From Paracentrotus lividus (Eukaryota; Echinodermata; Echinoidea; Camarodonta; Echinidae): a stretch of 64,000 bases of DNA. Location of the stretch: positions 759,694 to 823,693 of the forward strand of contig CALNVZ010000174.1 of NCBI GenBank assembly GCA_940671915.1. Direction: 5' to 3'. The notes under the pieces were generated by a model. The model saw only the letters and a list, made by a program, of their open reading frames with translations. It was not told the DNA's origin and did no database searches. The first letter of the stretch is position 1. Every line of letters starts with the position of its first letter. Made by a program: the position numbers and the translations under genes. This document shows, piece after piece, positions 24,198 to 38,024 of the stretch.

Positions 24198-27100
24198 AGC
24201 ACAAATGTGAATTGAGGAGAAGATGAAGCATGGATTATGGATATTAAAAAGAGGTAAATTAACTGGAGGAAAGGGAGGAAGTATCATGGCTTTGTTTTTC
24301 TGTTGCTTTACAACAAATTTATGGAAATTGGTTACCAGGTGTACCACAAGGATCAGTTTTTGATCCTTTGTTAATTATGTAGTTAAATTCCATCAAGAAG
24401 AGTATACTTCAATGGTGAAAGTATTGGTTCACAATCACATACAGTATTGATAATTAATTTTTGGGGTTGCCATTCTTCAGCATATGTGTGATTTACACTC
24501 CTTCTTGATAATACCTATATCCTATTGCTTGATAGAATAGGACTTGTAATCCTGAAATTGAAGTAAATGATCAAAAGTTTTCTTATTTCTGCAGTGAGTA
24601 ACATGGAAAGGAAATATTATATTTATGGAGGGGTCTGGATACCTCTCAAAATTTAAATGAAATTGGATTTATATGAATCAGATGTGTGTTTATATAGGAA
24701 GACAATTAAAAATGAAATAATGTCTCTAATTATTATATAGATTTATTTGTATCTACAGGGTGAAGATAGACAGTTCTAATGGTAAGAGGAAGCTGAAATA
24801 AATATCACAGAACAAGCATTTTGTTTTATTGTTTCAGCTTTAGCTGTATAGTACTTATTTTCTTGTATATTTTTGGTTAAAGAAATTACGGTACCGGTAA
24901 ATATAAATATTAAATTATTATCCATACATGTAATTAGAAGAATGTTTATCTAGACACATCTTGAATATATATGAGAGAGATTAATTGACAGAAATTTAAT
25001 GACAGAGAAGGTTAAGTAGATCAGAAATTTAGAAAGGCATGGGAACAACTTAAAGTCATTCCACTCCTTCCAAACAAATGCATGCATTCTTATCATGACT
25101 TTGGGAGAAGATTTAAACAGCTTTTCTACCATATTTTAATACAGCCCTCTATTAAGAAAATCCCCTTCCCAGTTTCTTCCACAATGCTTATTTGTTGAAA
25201 ATCATGTAAAAATATTAAAGAAGATATTTCAATCAGTAAGTTTTATTTTTTCACTTACAACAGAGCTTGTCTCAAATTTTTATATATGTACTTGTAATGT
25301 ATACATGAATATTAATTGTATTCCAATACTTGTTAGGTTTGGCATTATAAGAGAGGGATACGCTACATGTAGCTTTCAAAGTGTATTCCTAAATGGAGAT
25401 TCATGAAAACCAATATTTGGAATATTTTACAGACATAGAAAGTACAGTGGAATAGAAATGTAGCAGCTCAAACATAAGGGCTAACACCTTGAGTGTTAAA
25501 TTTACAGTGGTGTAGTATTGGTGTGTATTCCCCAAAGTGTTGTTAATGTAGTGCAGGTTGTGTTACTTGTGTGGTATTAATATGTGTTAAAAAGGGTATT
25601 AAGGGAACCTCTATAACATTTGGTAGAATACTTGTAATATGAGATTGTACCTAAACCTTTCTATCAGTGCTTTCTTTACACCAGATATCATGTGGGATCC
25701 TTTATTATTATTCTTTTTTATTCTTATTATACTTATGATCACCGATAAATGTAAATGGTACCATTTTATGCAATTTCTTTTTTGTTTCTATTTGCAATAT
25801 TTATTTTTTGCATATGATAAGAATGATAAGAATTTGCTTTTCTAAAGCAACTAATTTATGAGTTGGTGCTTCAGCATTTGAGCTAACATATCTCATCCTT
25901 AAGTGAACACATGTTTATAGAGACCTTAAACTGCCTTAAAATGTCATTTTTCTTTCTCACAGTACACTTTTTTTATCACAGGTACAATACATTTATATTT
26001 GTTGTTCTTGAAATACTTGTAATCTAGTTTAGTTTAGTTTTGATGCACAAATTTTATGTATACGAGTTATCATTTTGCAGTAATTGTAAAGGTTGTTTAT
26101 GGAATCAATTTTGGCAAAGAAATTAGAACCTTAGTATCATTACAACATTTATTCAGATATTTAAAACAAAAGAGATTTACTTTTTTACTTATATTTGTTA
26201 TATTTTTTATTACAACTCAACATTATGCAGACATAGTAACAAGTACTAAAGTGTTTTCACATACCTTAGATCAAGGGATATGAAGGAAAGTAAAGCGTAA
26301 AGAAGATTCAAGGAACCTGTGTCAGACTTGAATTTGAAACATTTTCGATTGTTGTGTTTACAAGTGCACCATTTATTCGAAAGCGGTTAATCTCTGATTT
26401 TAAATGATCCACGTAGATAGTAATATCTCAACTAGAGGCACCAAATACAATTTGTGAGAGTTTTCAAAATGTATTCAGATGAAATCTGCCCAAGCAATTT
26501 ACTAGATACCTCGTATAGAAGTATTGCAGACATAGCAATGTTTTGATAATATTGCAGTCTCTTTGGTAATTTACACGTGAAAAGTAGTTATATACCTTCG
26601 TTATAAAACATGGTTGTCTTTCAAAACTGATTTTTGTTTTGCAGTACTTATAAAGAAACGATTGGATCCTGCTTTTGATATTCAATAGTACAAAAGTACA
26701 GTATTCTTAGAAAAACAAAATGTGAACGTTTTTTGTCAGTCATGATATTGCCAACATTGCTGTAAAAAAACTATTGCAGTATATTGTAATTTTAGTGGAT
26801 TCAGATTTTTTTTTTTTTTTTACTGTCCTAAGGGGTAGGGATGAAGAGGTATAATATTGATGACTATATAGTATTTTATATACGTCATACAACTCTGAAT
26901 TGTAAAATGTCTGTCAGCCAAGTGAAGGCATCCGCTTTGCTTTTTTTCTTCCTCAAGTTAGTGATGTCTGCTTGTGTGAATACTACATGCAACAATATCA
27001 AATTGTGAGAATATGTCTCTTTTCTCCTTTTTCATCTATTTTGTATTGAAATGATTTATTTTAAAAAATGACAATTTGGGAATCAACTGATGGTAACAAT

Positions 27101-29964
27101 CACGTGCCAATCAAATTATGACGTTGATTTCTCGAATTTTACTTATTTTCTGAACAGATAAGGGTCAGACTTGTTTCAATAAGAACAATGTGAATCTAAA
27201 AATGCAAGCCCAACACAAGAATGTGTGTTTCAGGATCCAAACCATCTTCAATTTCTTTGAATTGATTTGAAATGAGTGAATTATTACTATGATTATAAGG
27301 GATGTAAAGAAGGTGTGAATTTACTGAAGTATTATAGATGTTATTTGTATCAGGGAATTTTGTTTATTTGATTCTGCTAGGACAAGTTGTCTAGTGACAG
27401 AATAAGGGTTCTTTGATGTGTTACACCTTGTTCAACAACCACTTTCAAAACTATTTTCTACTTCCACTAATGACCAAAATCACCTTTTTGCCGCATAGAT
27501 ACAATGGAAATGGTTTTAATATTGTTTTCCAATCCAACTCTCTTGTTGAGTCATGATAAGTTTGAAGTGAGAAACTGTAGGTTTAGAGAACATTTTCAAT
27601 GAACTGACAAAATTCAATTTTGGGAAAAAGTGCCTGACTGAATGAGGGGGCTAACTTGGATAAACTGTATCAATGTATAAAATCAACTGTGAACTAAAAA
27701 TGTGAATCAAACTTGACATATATGTTCTAATGCTAATATTTGCTTACTGCTTCATTGCAATTTTCGTTGTGAAGCCATGATTATATTGTAACTTACTTTT
27801 TGATGCTTTTGGTTAAATAGGGGTGATATTTATGCATATTAAGCATGCTTAGGTAGAAAATTTAAGCTTGATTTCACAAAACACCTTATTATGTGTTAAT
27901 GGCACCTCAGTACTCTTGCACGTGTGTGTTACGGGTGTATCTTGTAGTCGACCTCTTCTTGTAAATATGCACAAGAATGCAATATGTGATGTGACACTTC
28001 TTTTTGTTCCAGCGACTTAAATTAACTTTGTCAAATGTAGGGCGTTACTTGGGATGCAATTGGAATTCATTTTGGATGTAATGTAATGCTCAAGTCGACA
28101 TATAGGTAAGGATCGATGCAACAAATTAAATTTATCTCCCAAAACTTGACAAGGGGAGAATTATCGCAGGAACTATGAAAAAATGTACCGTTGAAGTATG
28201 CGAGTTATTGTCTATTTTGGTAAACTGGTTTTCCTGTTTGTTTCAACTTCTCTTTGTTTGAACCTACTAACAATGACTCTTCAAGATTTGCCAGAAATAT
28301 TCTTTGTTTAAAGAGTTTGGCTTAATCTGGAGACGAGACTGTCTAATCCCCTCCCTCTAAAGTTGTGAACTATAAAGAATGTATTTTTGTGATCTTATTA
28401 GTTTCAAAAGAAAATTGATTAAAATCAGAGATTTTATGATTGATGTGATCAAGAAAAACACGATTTTAGCCTGATTTTATTCTGTTATGCGTTATTTGGA
28501 TGATTCAATGGTGAAAATTAATTCATGTGATGATGAATGCGTACTTCTGTTTAGAGTTTTGCGTAGAACCAAATGAAAGATTTTTTTTTTTTTTAATATA
28601 TATTTATGTATCAAATGGAAGAAAGTGACAGAGAGGGGGCATGATGGTATGGGTATATGGGAGGGTATTGAAATGATTGAAGAGATTGAGAGATAGGTAA
28701 AGAGCGTGTGGAAGATATAGATTGAAATATGAAAGTGTTTCTAATTCCGAGATCTGCGGCTGATATGCAATTATTCACATGGTAATGCAGGGCTACACAT
28801 CTTTATCATAAGTTCTGTATCTATGTGTTTAGAGTGTTGTGTATCCCCATGTTAAGTTGTAAAATGTCAAAACATACATGTAAAGAGCTGAAGATTTATT
28901 TCTGTAGCTTACATTCGCTCTGTTGCACACGGTTAAAAACGTCAATTATAGAGTGCATCGAACAATGAATTAAGTATCTACAGATCACAAAAGGATCAAG
29001 ATTAAACTCAAAACCTATCGGGTAATCTCAGATTGTCTTTTTGTAACCTTTGATTTCAGAACTTCTCCTCAGAACGATTTTGATCCCTTTCACTCAAAAT
29101 AACCACACGACTAGTTTCTATAATCCGCTTATACTCTGTTTGATGTCACCAAAATAATTCCGGTGTTTCTAAGCGATGCCCATTTTGAAAGAAGATATAT
29201 ACTGAATTCACCATCACGAATGTTTTGCAAAGCATTACAAGGCACTATTGGATAAAGGTAACCACAGCAATACCTACAGGAAACGGGTTTACCTTCCTTT
29301 TTTCTTTGGTAACTATTTCCTTCGTGTTTCAGAGTAACTGACATGATCACTGGATGCCTCTATCAATATCAACAACTGAAAAAGAATAACAACACATGGC
29401 TGTTTAGATCACTTCCGTCTGATCAGTAGGAAGTTTTTTCGCGGAGAGTGATGTTGCAATTTTTGACGAAGTACCTTGATCATTCTTCACCATTTATGGT
29501 AACTGTTTGATGATCAAAAGGGTTAGTTTTCCTGAAAATTCGAATATGAATGTTTCAGTGGGCGCATAACCGATGGCAACCAACACGTTGATAAGTATAG
29601 TGGTGTAACCCTTACATTTCACACTTCTTGTCTAATTTTGGCAAAGATTCCGGAAATTTAATTGCTTTAATCTACCAATACTGAGTTTGCATGCACTTTT
29701 TTTTCACCATGCTTGAAGATTGCTTTATCCACTGACTGACATTCCGAGGATTATAGAGCTAGCTTCCTGATATGATACAACTCACTGTTTTCTTAACTTG
29801 CTACAGAAAAATATTTAAACGATATTTCTCTGCATTGAAGAGACAGTCGGGTATAAACGACTATAACATTTGTGAATCTGAACGAAAATTCGTTTTCACA
29901 ATTCCATTCATCGGAATTCACAGAATAATTTTATAAGTGAGCTTTAGAGTTCAGAGGATAATAT
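24198..29964. other. intergenic between the two PAF-AH paralogues, no gene seen
   Basis: The first part is the 3' UTR of paralogue 1. The sequence is AT-rich with poly-T runs (26806-26820, 28577-28594) and no open frame with a recognisable domain. A retroelement relic encoding GVPQGSVFDPLL lies at 24337-24372. The last few hundred bases are presumably promoter and 5' UTR of paralogue 2, but I see no clear core promoter element. Confidence 0.5.
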
Positions 29965-32900
29965 ATGGCATCTTCCAAGCGACCCGATCGAGGTGTACCA
30001 CAAGGTCGTGGCCCCTATGATGTCGGCTGCGGTGATGTCATGACGGATGCAGTCGAACCTGGGTAAGTTATTTTTATTTATTGAGTGTCATAGCAGTGTC
30101 AAGGGCGGTGGCGGAGCCGGGGGCAGGGATCAACGCTATCCGAATATTTCAAGCACCCAAAAATTTGCCTTATGTTTATATACCAAGCTCTTTATAATCT
30201 TGATACATGTTTCTTGTTATGAATATCAATCTTTAATATTAATAATGGAAGCAATTTTATATTACGTTTGTCACGTATAATATCAAGTGTGTTACGTGCA
30301 TTTCTTAGAATTTTATTGTTTTGCTTTTTTGTTCTATAAGCTGACTGAAATATAGGCGTAGTGTATCAATGAATAAAAAAACCGATGATATAAACAATAT
30401 GGATCTCTAACTTTCTTACAGAGTTCTTCTGAGGTTGTTTTATCCAATAGACAGAACGGATCAGGGAATTCCCCGAGAGGAACGCCCACCTTGGTTGCCT
30501 AGCGACCATTACGCTCAAGGATATGCCGATGTGGGCGGGGCTAGATGTTTCGGCTCACAGATCAAGAGTATGTTGAGTAGGTATTGATTTTTATTCCGAG
30601 ATGCAAATAAATTTTTTATCAAGAGTTCCCAAGAACAATAACGACAATTAATAAATGAATTGATAATTAAACAAATCACTTTAAAAAATTTTTCCCTCAT
30701 TGCTCTTAAGTCCCTATCAATAGTTTAGGTTGCATTATAAAATGAATATAATTATATATACTTTCTTTTGCAATTTATTCCAGATATTTTTTTTTTCTTT
30801 CTTTTGGGATGAGGGAAAATAAAAGAAAATGCTAAAAGCTACAACAACGAAGAAAGAATGAGAACATTATAAAAAATATGAACAACGATTGAACAATTAA
30901 ACCATATATTGAATTGAAATTCATTGAATTGAATTGAATTTATTGTTTACTTTATATTTTTATCTACAAATTCATTTTCATAAAAAAACATATATACAAT
31001 TCATATCTAATTATCTTTCCAAACAAATCAATGAAATATATAACGTATTGTATATAGTTCAAACGTAAAATACAAATATCGTAAACCATAACGAAATTGA
31101 AGATGTATTGTGGGAATTATGTTTAAATTCTGTTATGACGAATGCATTCCAGAAAACATCCAATTACCAGCGAGATGGCACGGTCAGTTGAGTAGGTCTA
31201 AGACCAAGTATCCAGTGGTTATCTTCAGTCATGGTCTCGGAGGATGCAGGACTACTTATTCCAGTACATGTCTCGATATTGCTTCCTGTGGTTGTGTGGT
31301 GGCCGCAGTTGAACACAGGTAGACAGTCCTTTAAGTTGTTGTTGTTGTTGTTTTTTTTTTTTTTTTTTTATGTGTATAATTTGTCATCACCCTCTTAATG
31401 CAGATTTCAAGAAGAGTAAAATTCCAATAAGCATATGATAATTGGGGTTACATGAGAAACAATTCTTATTCTTTGCCATGCGTCAATATTCAGGTTGGGC
31501 GTGAATATAATTATCGTATTTAATTACAATATCCAAATTCTTCTCTAATGTTCTGTTCCTTTGCCTCTTCTTTTCTATCCCGAGGTCTTTCCTTCTACCT
31601 TGGAGAAATTTTCAACCAGTTTTGCTTTTCCTTCTTCATTATTTTCTTCAATAGAGATAATTCAGCATGCCATTCACTGATCATTAAAGATGACGAAAAT
31701 GATAAAACAAAACAAACGGCTCAACGCACTATCCTCAAAATTTCTACGAGCGTAAACTTTATCAAAGCACCCTATGAAGTCCCGGGATTTTCGCTTCTGA
31801 GACATGTAGCCAAAAATACAGCACATTTTTAATTCTACTAAATTATAGAAGATAAGTTTAGACATCATCGCTGACCTCATTGAGAGAGAGAGAAAAGAGA
31901 AGAGGACGAGTCAGAGACGAGAGAGAAGAGAGAGAAAAAAACTAGTAATAGGAATTTGGAATTGCTGCTGATGCTTTGGAATGCCGAGAAGCGAAGAGAA
32001 AAATAAAGCTTAATGCCATTAAACAATCATCGTCTTTCCTTTCATTCTAGATTACCCAAAGACGTGACGAGTGTATCGCTAGTTTGAACTTTCTCGAAGT
32101 CCTGGGTGATGGTATGCACTCTGAGAACCACATCGATCAGGACTTTGATTTATCACAATTCAAGGTTAGTTTATGGCGCATTCGTTTTCGTAATTATTGA
32201 TGTGAACAAGTAAGTGACGCCTGTACCTTTCTGATTGCGTAATTGTGCTATTTTTTGCAGTTAAAATCTTTTTGAAAATATCAGACTCGTCGTCATCATC
32301 ATTGCTGCCCAGAATAATCTAACCTTAGGCCTATACCTTTCTATATCTTTCAGTTATACGCCCTATTTTGGCTAACCATGAATGTATCACATCATATTTC
32401 ATTTCATTTTTATTAACAAGGATCGGCTGGATATGACATCTGCAGCAATATGTGGCCATTCTTTTGGATCAGCTACAACGATAGCTACACTTAGTCATGA
32501 TAAAAGGTTTAAGTAAGTTTATCAACTTCTAAATTGACTTCTAAAATAAACTGAATCTTGTGTACAACCCGGCTGTTGATTGATATTGCACTAAGTGAAC
32601 AGTATTCCCTTTTCGATAACGTAATATAAATAATCATCTATCATCCCAACCCACTCTTTTTCGAACGCAAGTGTTATAGGTTTTCCCAGCCAATTTTAAA
32701 CTCTTTCCAATCGAATTCGTTAATGTTCATTCAATTAAACGATACCTCGTGGAGCGGAGCTATCGGCCAATTGAAATAACGTGTCAATTTTTAATCGCGA
32801 TCACATTTCGGACAAAGGTGCTTGTAAGAAATGTCAAATTGATCGGAGATAATTTAAACTTGACCGGGAAAATCTATATTAGAAAGATTTCTACTTTTTT

Positions 32901-33273
32901 CGTCAACATTACGAAGAATAACTTTTTTTGAAGAACTCTTTTGAAATATTAAACAATTTGTAGATTGCTCTCTTCATCACTTGTGACAACAAAAGTATTA
33001 TTATTTCTTTAAATCATAAAAACATTATTTTTATGAATATTTTGATAGATGCGGTGTAGTTGGTGACCCGTGGGGATATCCTTTGAGTCTTCACGAGAGT
33101 TTTCGTTCTTTAGACCAGCCCGTGCTCATCATCAACACTGAAAAGTTCCAGTTCAAGGATAACATGGAACATCTTCTATGCATGGCACCCGATCCGATGG
33201 CGACGACGGGGCTCAGGCAGATGATCACGATAAAGTATGATAATGATGATGGTTATGATGATGGTGGTGGTGG

Positions 33274-33307
<34 letters not shown>

Positions 33308-33325
33308 GATGATGAAGATGATGAA

Positions 33326-33378
<53 letters not shown>

Positions 33379-33629
33379 GGCTGATGATGAGGATGATGAT
33401 AAAAATGATGATGCTGGTAAGGATGATGAATTATGATAATGATGATGTATACAGATTACCAAAAAAATGATTGTTAAACACACACACACACACTTTGATC
33501 TTACTGGATCACATATTGTCAAACAAAAAATTAAATAAATAAATAAAATAAATCCACAGAATATTTTTAGCAAATTAAATTAAAAAATGATGACTTTGAT
33601 GAAACCCTCTAAATTATTCTTCTCCAACC

Positions 33630-33664
<35 letters not shown>

Positions 33665-34402
33665 CTCTCTTTCTGTATACCCCTTCCTTCTCTCGCGTTA
33701 ATTTTCTCTTTTTCTCTATCTCCTCTCTTTTATGTCTTTTTCTGCAGAGGAACTGATCATCAATGTCAGACTGATTTAGGGTTAGTATTTCCTAGTCTCA
33801 TTGCCAGACTGCTCAATATGAGGGACAAACTACATCCTAGAGTTGCCATAGAAACACACAACGATGCAATGATCGGCTTTCTCTCAAAATATATCAGTAA
33901 GTTGAATATTTTCCTAGGATTAACTGTTGTCAGAAAAGACAAAACAAAACGACAACGTCGATGCTCGTTAGGGGGCGGGGTGGGGGTGGCCAGAGGAAGG
34001 AAACCGGGTTTGTTTTCCCTTTTTGTTTCAAAATTAATTGAATAGATTCATGTCATCCGTCTAAAATATAACTGTGTTTGTGTGAGGGGAATGTAAACAC
34101 ATTTATTTATTTATTTTTTTTTTAATACATTTCATTATTGTTAATACAATTTTCGCTTGTTGACTTATCATTTTGTTGAACAAAAAAATAATACTAAAAT
34201 GAAATGCCTCCAACATCGATCGCAACTAAAAATGAAATAATTTTATCCCACAGGTCTGGAGAAGGGTCTAGAGATGGTGGAATTCAACGCAACAACCAAT
34301 CCTCTTATTATGATCGGTCATAACGTGAACATGAATCCGCCTTCTAGTTGGTGGCAAAAACGTGGTGCCGTGAAAATCTCTCCCAATGATACACACCAGT
34401 GA
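29965..34402 (+). CDS. platelet-activating factor acetylhydrolase, paralogue 2
   Basis: Nine exons: 29965-30062, 30422-30576, 31153-31318, 31655-31805, 32051-32164, 32421-32512, 33049-33234, 33748-33896 and 34254-34402, giving 419 aa. All eight introns match paralogue 1 in position and phase. Landmarks: GPYDVGCGDVM, LFYPIDR, FSHGLGG, VVAAVEHR, nucleophile GHSFGS, Asp in CGVVGDPWGYP, His in GTDHQCQTDL. The triad is intact, but residues around the Asp (GDPWGYP against FDVWMFP) and after the Ser have changed, so substrate range may differ. No signal peptide is visible. The exon 4 donor (CAT|GTAGCC) is weak and that boundary is the least certain. The C-terminus ends in exon 9 without the basic tail of the neighbour. 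The start context (-3 T, +4 G) is mediocre. Confidence 0.92.
33236..33437. repeat. (GAT)n microsatellite at the start of PAF-AH paralogue 2 intron 7
   Basis: A near-continuous GAT/GAA trinucleotide array begins right at the exon 7 donor (AA|GTATGATAATGAT). In the exon's reading frame it stays open for about 67 codons of Asp/Glu-rich sequence and stops at 33434-33436. Short (CA)n and CT runs follow at 33479-33494 and 33632-33665. Confidence 0.9.
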
Positions 34403-35989
34403 CTCATAAGCCTGGAGCGTCATCATCACAATTGCAGAACATTAATAGGCCATTACCATGGACGGACAAATCCTAATGCTACAGTCAAACAGACACTTAC
34501 GTTGAGTTACGTCTGGTTGCGTCTAAAAATTATTTTCTTTTCTGCGGATCCCCACGGATGCCTACCAGTCATAGTCAGCAGTGGAAATATTGATAACTTC
34601 ATTCATCCAGTAAGACAAAGAAATACATAAGAAATTATAGAATAGAAGATGAAATAAGATTAAAACAACACATACGTAAGTTTCTGTGTGACTGCAGCAT
34701 TAAGGTTGATTTCCAAATTCTTATTCAAATACATTATTGTTTGTTTGTTTTTATTATCTTATTTGGATTTGCTCCTCATGGTCGAAGTAATTATAGAGTG
34801 ACATCAAAATACACTCCACCATGTCCACGGGGAGCTACACCATCACTGAAACAATATAACGGGATTGAACTCACCCTGTATCATAGAGATTTATGTACGT
34901 ATTATTAACGCCTAAATATCTCTATGTTCGGTATATACACCCCATCCTCTAAATCAAAATCATAATCATTGATGATAATGATGATGACGAATGAACATGA
35001 TCCTATTTTCAAGTTTTTTTGTTTTTTTTAATGTAATCATTTTTTTTTTTCAAAACTGATTTTGTAATTGGGAATTATTGTTGAGAAGCTGACCGCCTCT
35101 ACATCACAGATACTATACCGATTTGCCCCTCTGATATTACCATTGTTCACTTTTAGAAATCATACATTCAAAGTTTTATGATTTCCTCCGTTGATGGAAC
35201 GTTCACCGAGCTGATTCTCTCTTCCTCTCTTTTTTTTTTCTTTTTTTTTTTGGTGTGCTTTCAAAACCTTCAAATTCCTACCGAAGTTGAATTTTCTTAT
35301 AATGTATACGGCGACAGATGGCGACATTTATGAATAAGTTGCGGTCATGTTGACTGGCTTGTGTACGATATCACACTGACAGGGAAAAGTGGTCCGTTTC
35401 TCATTTCGTTTCCCAGTTTACGTGATTTGAGAAAATATTGGGTAATACATGCATTATGACGTTGATTCTAAAATTCTAGAATCATCACGTGATTAGATAT
35501 GTATAACTGATAAAGATTAACAATCTAACTTTTTTTTACATAATGCATCACTTATCTTATGAGCATCTTATACAGTATTGAATAAATATGACTAAACTTA
35601 ATTACGACAGGGTTCGTTGTGTGAATTATTTGATTTCGTGTGTAAGAGAGTTCGAGTTATCTCTTTCTGTCTCAAGATGCACTGTACATTCTCTATAACC
35701 CAGATATATTCACAGGCATACACCCTTTTCTTTAAGCCTATACTCTCAATTTCTTTAATTACCTTCTTCATTCTCTTCTCGTTATTTCTATAATCTTCAT
35801 CACACTTTCCCACTTTCATCTAATTCACCTTCTCAATTGACCATCACTGCCCCCTGTCATGAAACAATTTCTTTTCGGTTCTCTCCCTCTTCAGCTTACA
35901 ATCTCTTCTCCTTCTCCCTCTTATCCACTATCATATTTTTCCTTTCTCCAAGCATTTTACACGATTTCTCTTCAGTAGGTCTTTCCACT

Positions 35990-36029
<40 letters not shown>

Positions 36030-36905
36030 ACCTAAACATTAGGATCAGAGTCCTGGGGGGTTAACAAATACCATTTCTCCCTCCTTATCTCTCTCTCCCT
36101 CTCTTTCTCCCTCCCTTTCTCTTTCTCTCTCTCTCTCGATCTCTCTCTCGATCTCTCTCTCGATCTCAAATTTACCTACTACCTATCTGAACCTTTCCCC
36201 TTCCTACTCCAATGTGATACGATTTCAGAAAGGATCCCAAAGAATAGCACTTCCAAGTACTTGTAAACGATTTCATTTACCCGTGTCTGATCTTGCAACA
36301 TCGCTGAACTACTTATCAGACTACAGTATTACTGCATCTGCTAAGATACACAAGGTTGTTGACTTAAAATACTCTTACATAATCTTCCATCCTCATATTT
36401 CTAACTAATTATTACAAACACAAGCAAGACAAACTTGATAGTTTTGATTCTGTAATAAATACTCAAACTCCTCTTTGAGTTTATTGAATAAAATTCACAT
36501 TTTCATGATATCAAAACAATGAACATAACAAAAAGATGGTACTTTACATATTTACACATAAACAATCTGTACAGTTTACACAAGGACGTCAAAATGGATA
36601 ACAACAAAAAAATAAAAAATAAAAATACACAGGTGTACATCCAATTCATCTTGACTTTTCATACACATTATTAAAACAATATGGCCATACATGTTAGTAA
36701 GTATAAGAGAAATATTTTATATACAAGTCTTCCCTGTACAGGTGCCTAGTAAAATAAAATTCACAATATTTTGTTGCATATAATTTCTTCTATTTACACT
36801 AACCATAAAATGCACAATGCTCTATGTATAACTATAGTATTTCAAGAGTATGTGCACAATGAATGGTAAACAATTTGCTATGTTTTGAATGGTCACAATT
36901 CATAA
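34403..36905. other. 3' flank of PAF-AH paralogue 2; repeats, no gene seen
   Basis: A fragment at 34617-34680 ('aaagaaatacataagaaatt' and onward) matches the interior core of the piggyBac-like family but has no ends. A run of 38 C lies at 35992-36029, followed by CT-rich and 'ctctctcgat' tandem repeats to 36165. A possible AATAAA is at 35581-35586. The open frames in the CT and poly-C stretches are low-complexity artefacts. Confidence 0.55.
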
Positions 36906-37969
36906 GGCTTATGCTAAAGTGTAGCGTTGTGGCGCGGCGCGGCGCGTTGAAAAGTTGAAATAATCGACGAAAAAAAAATAAGGTGTCTTGAAAGAGTCCT
37001 GCGAAAAAAGGAAAAGATTCAGATCGATTTTTGTGAAATTTTGTGAAATGGAAATGATTATCATTTCGGACTCGAGACTTTAGCATAAGCCCTTTTGTGG
37101 ATTAGTGTGCATGTGTGTGTGTGTGTGGTGTGTGTGTGAAAAATTGTGTGACTAATAGTTCCAAAACGATGAAAAGTTCGGTCGATCCTGTTTACGGCTA
37201 TCGACAGCTATCGACATCGGCAGCATCAAGAAATCGCGATGGGCTAGTCCTGGGGTGTATTTCATCAAAAGGACTTGTCGGGCCGTTTATCCGACAAACA
37301 AGCTACTGAAATGCTTCATCTGATTGGCTGAGAGCAAATTGTTGGATAAAATTTGTTGGTAATGACAAGTCATTTGATGAAATAATTATAGAAGAGAAAC
37401 ATTGATTAGATATCAATACACTTTGTAACTAGTGAATATTGTTATCAGTTATTGTACCTGCTGTGCAGGCCCCCCTTGGCTTCACCCCCGCCATCTTGAC
37501 CTTGTAGACTCAGTCTAGGATCGATCACACATGCACATCGACATCGACATCGATAACCCGAATCCGCTAATAAATTGGGCAAACTAGTATTTTTTAGTAA
37601 AAACATGGGCGGCACCAGGACTTGACGACCCGGGGCCAAATAGCTTATATACTTTGGCGCCCCTCTGCAATTTTGGCGCCCACCCCCCCTCCAGGAGCTG
37701 ACAATTAAGCCCCCCCAAAAAAAAAAAAGTCATCAGCTCAAATTTGGCGCCCTTAATCTCCCACCCAATGATTGGGGCTTATTTTACCAGCCTTTAATAA
37801 TGAATAGGCAAATAAATGACATGCTAAATGTAGATGTCATCTTTAGAAGATGTGAACACATACTTAGGTCGATATGGGTCTGTATTAATTTGCCATTGCC
37901 CCGTATCATAATGTTTGAAGCTTATAAGTTTTCAATCCTAGTAAATAATATTTCTAATAGTAAGCAATA

Positions 37970-38024
<55 letters not shown>

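Noticed and set aside
33253-33573. Poly-Ser or poly-Met/Asp open frames over the GAT array
   Set aside because: Trinucleotide repeat read in several frames; only the exon-frame read-through is noted, as a possible retained-intron product.
35837-36064. Open frame with a poly-Pro run
   Set aside because: Produced by the run of 38 C and CT-rich sequence; no other coding evidence.
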